Below the pieces are notes generated by a model. It was not told the origin of the DNA. It made no database searches and was given only the letters and a program-made list of their open reading frames with translations. Positions 6,744 to 9,715 of a stretch of DNA of 9,715 nt are shown here, piece by piece (within the stretch, counting starts at the first letter, position 1; the number at the start of each line of letters is the position of its first letter). Origin of the DNA: Planctomycetota bacterium (lineage in GTDB: Bacteria; Planctomycetota; Phycisphaerae; Sedimentisphaerales; Anaerobacaceae); the NCBI GenBank assembly GCA_022567055.1, contig JADFHU010000153.1, forward strand, positions 1 to 9,715. The letters are read 5' to 3'. A program made the position numbers and the translations under genes.

Positions 6744-6781
6744 AGCCGTTTAATCCCCGCCGGGGCGGCTCTTGAGGCCGC
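6744..6781. repeat. GC-rich overlapping inverted repeats
   Basis: AGCCG (6744-6748) can pair with CGGCT (6766-6770), enclosing an inner hairpin CCCC-GCC-GGGG (6755-6765). A competing hairpin GCGGC (6765-6769) with GCCGC (6777-6781) shares bases with the first, so only one can form at a time. On the minus strand the first structure is followed by GTTTT, a weak terminator-like feature; there is no U-run on the plus strand. Its role is unknown. Confidence 0.4.
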
Positions 6782-7067
6782 TTGTCACACGGTACAAGCG
6801 CAGTGCATAGGAAACATTAAGTCGATACCGATTGGTCGCGATCTATGCAGGAAAGTCGAGCGGCCACCCACACTGAACCCTACACCGATGGCCCCAGAAT
6901 AGTGAAGACCAAACTCTACAAGGGTCCTACTGTTCCTATCTACTCCATACCAACAGAGCCATTGGGTGTTATATCTTGTGTTAGTTCCGATAATGGGTGA
7001 GCCACTATCAGTGAAGAGACGAGTGTGTGCGACAAAGTAACAATAAGAAGCCCCCGGAATTAACAGG

Positions 7068-7076
7068 TTTTCCACA
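7068..7076 (+). promoter_or_regulatory. DnaA-box match
   Basis: TTTTCCACA fits the relaxed DnaA-box consensus TTWTNCACA and differs by one base from TTATCCACA. It is the only good match I find in the 945-nt spacer. A much weaker CCCACA-ended site is at 7153-7161. Confidence 0.4.
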
Positions 7077-7167
7077 AGCGGATTGGGGACATACATGAAC
7101 CTTAAATCATATGAAATAAGAGCTTCTCGCCAAGGTTGCGGGAAGGCGCAACAAACCCACAAGGTAT

Positions 7168-7195
7168 ATGACAATTACTACTACATCTTTATACT
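7168..7195 (+). promoter_or_regulatory. Candidate promoter for the dnaN-dciA-gyrB group
   Basis: ATGACA (7168-7173) and TATACT (7190-7195) are separated by 16 bases, each hexamer one base from consensus, inside an AT-rich stretch. Transcription would start near 7202, about 290 nt before the dnaN start. No better promoter was seen closer to dnaN, but a non-canonical one could be missed. Confidence 0.35.
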
Positions 7196-7230
7196 ACGAT
7201 ACTATTAACTTAAAAACAGAAACACGCTCT

Positions 7231-7312
7231 CCCGGGCCTTATCGTCCTGCGACTCGTAGCATTTTTTCCCGGGCAGTCCGCGTGGCCTTCCCAAGGCTTC
7301 GCCAGTGAGGCG
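7231..7312 (+). promoter_or_regulatory. Structured leader upstream of dnaN
   Basis: Several hairpins lie between the candidate promoter and dnaN. CCCGGG occurs at 7231-7236 and 7268-7273 and can pair with itself. An imperfect TGCGAC-TCGTAGCA stem (7248-7261) is followed directly by six T (7262-7267), resembling a weak terminator. GCCTT-CCC-AAGGC (7285-7297) and CGCC-AGTGA-GGCG (7300-7312) are short perfect stems. Together these suggest an attenuator-like leader, but no known RNA family is recognised. Confidence 0.25.
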
Positions 7313-7490
7313 CCAGGTCCCGGTAATGTCCATTGGAATTGACGCGGTGGCGGCAGGCCCGCTTGGATTCTTCTATAGAGTCTACGAGTTTCGACTGGCA
7401 ACAGGCAGATTTCTAGGTTAGACTACTCGGCGAAACTGTGGCCAACAAAGAAGGGCGAGCCGCAAGGTCGAAGGAAAAAGAAAGTTTGGT

Positions 7491-8597
7491 ATGAAGGTTC
7501 AATTTAACAGATCGGCTCTGATGGATTCGCTGGGAATCATCACCTCGGTAGTCCCCAGTCGCACCCCGAAGCCAATCTTGAAATGCGTCCGAATCGAGGC
7601 TCAGGAGGCCTGTGTGCACCTCTACGCCACCGACCTGGAAGTCGGCATCGGGTGTACCCTGTCAGAGGTAAAAGTCCTGGAGCAGGGCCAGATCGTATTG
7701 GACGCAGAGCGGCTTGCCGCCATCGTACGGGAAAGTGCCGATGAAGTCCTGACTCTCGAGAGTCAAGAGACCACCTGCGAAATAAGAGGCGCCGACAGCC
7801 ACTTTACTGTCTATGGTCAGGAGGTGGAGCAGTTTCCCCCGGTGTCCGCTTTTGCAGGCGATGCTGACTTCGAAGTGCATCTGGAAGAACTCAAGACCGG
7901 AATTCGGCAGTGCCTGTTTGCGACGGCCAGGGAGAGCAGTCGCTATGCCATCAACGGTGTCTTGTGGGAAATGACCGGGAAGAGGCTTTCATTGGTCGCC
8001 ACGGATGGCCGCCGGTTGGCCAAGACGTCTGTCAGGCTGGTCTCTGCGCCGAGTGCGAAGATCGCCTCTCGGACGCTCATCGTGCCGGCCAAGACGATGT
8101 CCTTACTCGATAGGTTGTCCACGAGCGAAAAGAACTCGGTTATGATCAAGTTGGTAGGGACTCAGATTTTATTTCGCTGCGGCGAGGTGATGATTACCTC
8201 CAACCTTGTTGAGGGCAATTTCCCCAAGTATGACGACATCATACCGAAAGACTACGACAAGAGGATCATGCTACCGACCGAGGGGGTTGCCAGCGCCGTT
8301 CGCCGGGCCTCCCTGCTGGCCAGTGAAGAAACGAAGGGGATCAAGCTTAGTTTTTCCGACAATACATTGACGTTTTCCGGGCGGGCTCCGGAGGCCGGGG
8401 CTGCTGAAATAACCATGTCTATCGACTACGGCGGCGATCCTATCAGCGTTGGATTCAGTCCACAGTTCCTGACGGACGCATTCAGGGTCATGAAGACCGA
8501 TGCGTTTGAGATGGATCTCAGTCAGCCGGACCGGCCCGGCTTGATCAAGAGTGGATCGGACTTCATTTATGTGTTGATGCCGATCAATCTCGCCTAG
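7491..8597 (+). CDS. dnaN: DNA polymerase III beta subunit (sliding clamp)
   Basis: The 368-residue product has the normal clamp length (about 366). It is the ring that encircles DNA and tethers polymerase III and other replication and repair proteins. Family landmarks are visible: the N-terminal start with NRSALMDSLGIITSVVPSR (6-24), VATDGRRLA (169-177) in the second domain, EGNFPKYDDIIP (241-252) at the junction with the third, and the C-terminal YVLMPINLA, which takes the place of the usual YVxMPMRL ending near the binding pocket. ATG at 7491 is preceded by AAGGA (7471-7475) at a long 15-nt spacing, so the ribosome site is not ideal, but the protein start matches the family. dciA follows after 58 nt. 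Confidence 0.97.
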   Translation: MKVQFNRSALMDSLGIITSVVPSRTPKPILKCVRIEAQEACVHLYATDLEVGIGCTLSEVKVLEQGQIVLDAERLAAIVRESADEVLTLESQETTCEIRGADSHFTVYGQEVEQFPPVSAFAGDADFEVHLEELKTGIRQCLFATARESSRYAINGVLWEMTGKRLSLVATDGRRLAKTSVRLVSAPSAKIASRTLIVPAKTMSLLDRLSTSEKNSVMIKLVGTQILFRCGEVMITSNLVEGNFPKYDDIIPKDYDKRIMLPTEGVASAVRRASLLASEETKGIKLSFSDNTLTFSGRAPEAGAAEITMSIDYGGDPISVGFSPQFLTDAFRVMKTDAFEMDLSQPDRPGLIKSGSDFIYVLMPINLA

Positions 8598-8641
8598 AGA
8601 CCGAGGTCGCCGAGCGCTGTGGTTTCTTGCCGATCCCTTAT

Positions 8642-8647
8642 GGAGAG
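8642..8647 (+). promoter_or_regulatory. Ribosome binding site that decides the dciA start
   Basis: GGAGAG lies 8 nt before the GTG at 8656. The nearby ATG codons at 8640 and 8651 are in other frames, so GTG is the best start for the DciA frame. Confidence 0.55.
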
Positions 8648-8655
8648 ACGATGCC

Positions 8656-8979
8656 GTGGCGTCGCTGCCAGAGCTAAAATACAACCCCAAGAAACGTGAG
8701 GCGGTGGTTGGAGACTTAGTTGCGTCTCTGATGAAAGACATCGTGGAGCCCCACAAAAACCGCCTGGACCCACTCGTCGAGGCGTGGAGCGAGACTGTGC
8801 CCCGAAGATTGAGGCCGCACTGTACGGTCAAGGCCTTGACCGGATCGCAGTTGCTGGTGCGTGTGGATTCCTCGGCGGACATGTATGATCTGCAACTGTG
8901 CATACAGGACCTGTTGAAGGCATTGAAGAGACGTTGTCCGCAAGCCGGCCTTCGGACGATTAAGTTGACGTTGCGATAA
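8656..8979 (+). CDS. dciA: DciA-family (DUF721) replicative helicase loader
   Basis: The 107-residue product begins at GTG 8656 and has the DUF721 pattern: a helical N-terminus, the conserved Trp in LVEAWSETVPRRLRPHC (40-56, W44), the strand QLLVRVDSSADMYDLQ (65-80), and a helix plus final strand ending in IKLTLR. DciA is the ancestral bacterial loader of the DnaB helicase, used where DnaC/DnaI are absent, and it often lies beside dnaN, recF or gyrB. Here it sits 58 nt after dnaN and 10 nt before gyrB, a context that strengthens the call. It is small but normal for the family, some members of which carry extra disordered tails that are missing here. Confidence 0.85.
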   Translation: MASLPELKYNPKKREAVVGDLVASLMKDIVEPHKNRLDPLVEAWSETVPRRLRPHCTVKALTGSQLLVRVDSSADMYDLQLCIQDLLKALKRRCPQAGLRTIKLTLR

Positions 8980-8989
8980 GAGGAGTGTT

Positions 8990-9715
8990 ATGGAGACCCA
9001 CAAGTATGACGCCAGCAACATCAAGATTCTGGGGGGTCTGGAAGCCGTCCGCAAGCGACCGGAGATGTTTATTGGGGATCGGAGTTACAATGGCCTGCAC
9101 CACCTGGTGTACGAGGTCCTGGACAACTCTATTGATGAGGCCATGGCGGGATATTGTGATTCGATTACCGTCCGCGTTCAGGCCGACGGCAGTTGCACGG
9201 TAGAAGACAACGGTCGTGGCGTGCCGGTGGAAATGCACAAGGAGGCGGGCGTGAGTGCTCTGGAGGTGGTCCTATGCACCTTGCATTCGGGGGGAAAATT
9301 CGACTCGGATAGTTACAAGGTCTCGGGCGGGCTCCATGGCGTGGGTGTCAGTTGTGTCAATGCGCTCAGCGAGTGGTTGGAGGCGGATGTCTTTCGCGAT
9401 GGCAAACACTTTCACTTCAAATGCATCCGCGGGGACAAGCAGGGACCGGTGGAGGAGATTGGACCGACGAGCAAGTGTGGGACCAAGATCACGTTTAAGC
9501 CCGATGAAGAGATCTTTGGGGACATCGAATTCCAGTATGATACGCTCTTAAAACGGATTCGTGAACTGGCCTACCTGAATGCCGGGATCCATGTGACCTT
9601 TCGTGACGACCGGTCCAAGAAAAAGGAGGTCTTCCAGTTCGAGGAGGGCCTCAAGGAGTTTATCAAACATCTCAATGAAGGCAAGACGACGCTCCATACG
9701 GAAGTTATCTATCTG
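8990..9715 (+). CDS. gyrB: DNA gyrase subunit B (5' part; cut by window end)
   Basis: The first 242 codons are present, starting at ATG 8990 with AGGAG (8981-8985) 4 nt upstream. This is the GHKL ATPase domain of gyrase, which powers negative supercoiling. The ATP-site residues fall at the same numbers as in E. coli GyrB: E42 and N46 in EVLDNSIDEA, D73 in VEDNGRGVP, K103 in HSGGKFD, and the lid GGLHGVG (114-120). An oddity is RPEMFIG (23-29), where the usual text is RPGMYIG, so Glu25 replaces the common Gly. GyrB rather than ParE is favoured by this context beside dnaN and dciA, but both share these motifs and the distinguishing C-terminal part is outside the window. Confidence 0.93.
   Translation, partial: METHKYDASNIKILGGLEAVRKRPEMFIGDRSYNGLHHLVYEVLDNSIDEAMAGYCDSITVRVQADGSCTVEDNGRGVPVEMHKEAGVSALEVVLCTLHSGGKFDSDSYKVSGGLHGVGVSCVNALSEWLEADVFRDGKHFHFKCIRGDKQGPVEEIGPTSKCGTKITFKPDEEIFGDIEFQYDTLLKRIRELAYLNAGIHVTFRDDRSKKKEVFQFEEGLKEFIKHLNEGKTTLHTEVIYL

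Larger units (their letters stand above)
6546..7490. other. 945-nt divergent intergenic region between parA-like gene and dnaN
   Basis: No gene can be supported here. The region contains the parA promoter (6657-6684), a GC-rich nested inverted repeat (6744-6781), one DnaA-box match (7068-7076), an AT-rich stretch (about 7163-7222) with a candidate promoter, and hairpins in the dnaN leader (7231-7312). Its length, position beside dnaN and a ParA-type gene, and the DnaA box make it a place to look for the origin of replication, but the box number is too low to call one. Confidence 0.5.

Noticed and set aside
7153..7161. Second DnaA box (AAACCCACA)
   Set aside because: Four mismatches to TTATCCACA; only the CCACA end is preserved in the loosest sense.
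7210..7440. Structural RNA gene (SRP RNA, tRNA, 6S-like) in the dnaN leader
   Set aside because: Hairpins are present but no conserved loop or T-arm motifs of those RNAs were found.
6546..7490. Firm oriC call
   Set aside because: Only one good DnaA box and no dnaA gene nearby; kept as a lead, not as a feature.
8271..8903. 210-codon open frame on the minus strand
   Set aside because: It overlaps dnaN and dciA, both well supported by motifs; no start signal supports the antisense frame.

Overview
The window looks like a chromosomal segment of a Gram-negative-type bacterium. The parts that can be recognised firmly are a DNA replication block (dnaN, dciA, partial gyrB), a ParA-type ATPase, and a three-gene cluster around a PilT-family motor ATPase. 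A Planctomycetota-like origin is my best guess. It rests on the general flavour of the proteins (a membrane-anchored degenerate GspE/PilB ATPase, a ParA with a carbohydrate-binding tail, a small conserved-looking 49-residue protein) and is inference, not proof.

Layout, left to right. Bases 1-81 are the last 26 codons of an unidentified plus-strand gene. Just after it lies a near-perfect sigma70 promoter (TTGACA, 16 bases, TATAAT at 101-128). A ~182-bp element bounded by 21-bp inverted repeats (139-320, MITE-like) follows immediately, then a plus-strand cluster. The cluster consists of a PilT/PilU-type ATPase with all motor motifs (442-1575), a membrane-anchored relative of GspE/PilB that has lost its P-loop lysine but kept its four zinc cysteines (1616-3268), and a four-helix CvpA-like membrane protein with a long extra-membrane domain (3293-4513). 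The spacing (40 and 24 nt) suggests one transcript.

Bases 4514-6684 are mostly minus-strand. A 49-residue small protein (4589-4738) has its own ribosome site and a candidate promoter. A 454-nt spacer carries two tandem 19-bp operator-like units. Then comes a 450-residue ParA/Soj-like ATPase fused to a C-terminal CBM48/AMPK-type glycogen-binding domain (5193-6545), with a good promoter at 6657-6684.

Bases 6546-7490 are a 945-nt gene-poor divergent region. It holds the parA promoter, a GC-rich nested inverted repeat, one good DnaA-box match, an AT-rich stretch with a candidate plus-strand promoter, and a structured leader before dnaN. It is a plausible but unproven place for a replication-related locus. 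From 7491 to the end run dnaN, dciA (DUF721, replicative helicase loader) and gyrB (cut by the window end). No recF lies between dnaN and gyrB, and no dnaA lies within the window upstream of dnaN.

The most interesting items are the ParA-CBM48 fusion, the pairing of an intact PilT motor with a membrane-anchored pseudo-ATPase and a CvpA-like protein, and the inverted-repeat element sitting in the leader directly behind a consensus promoter.
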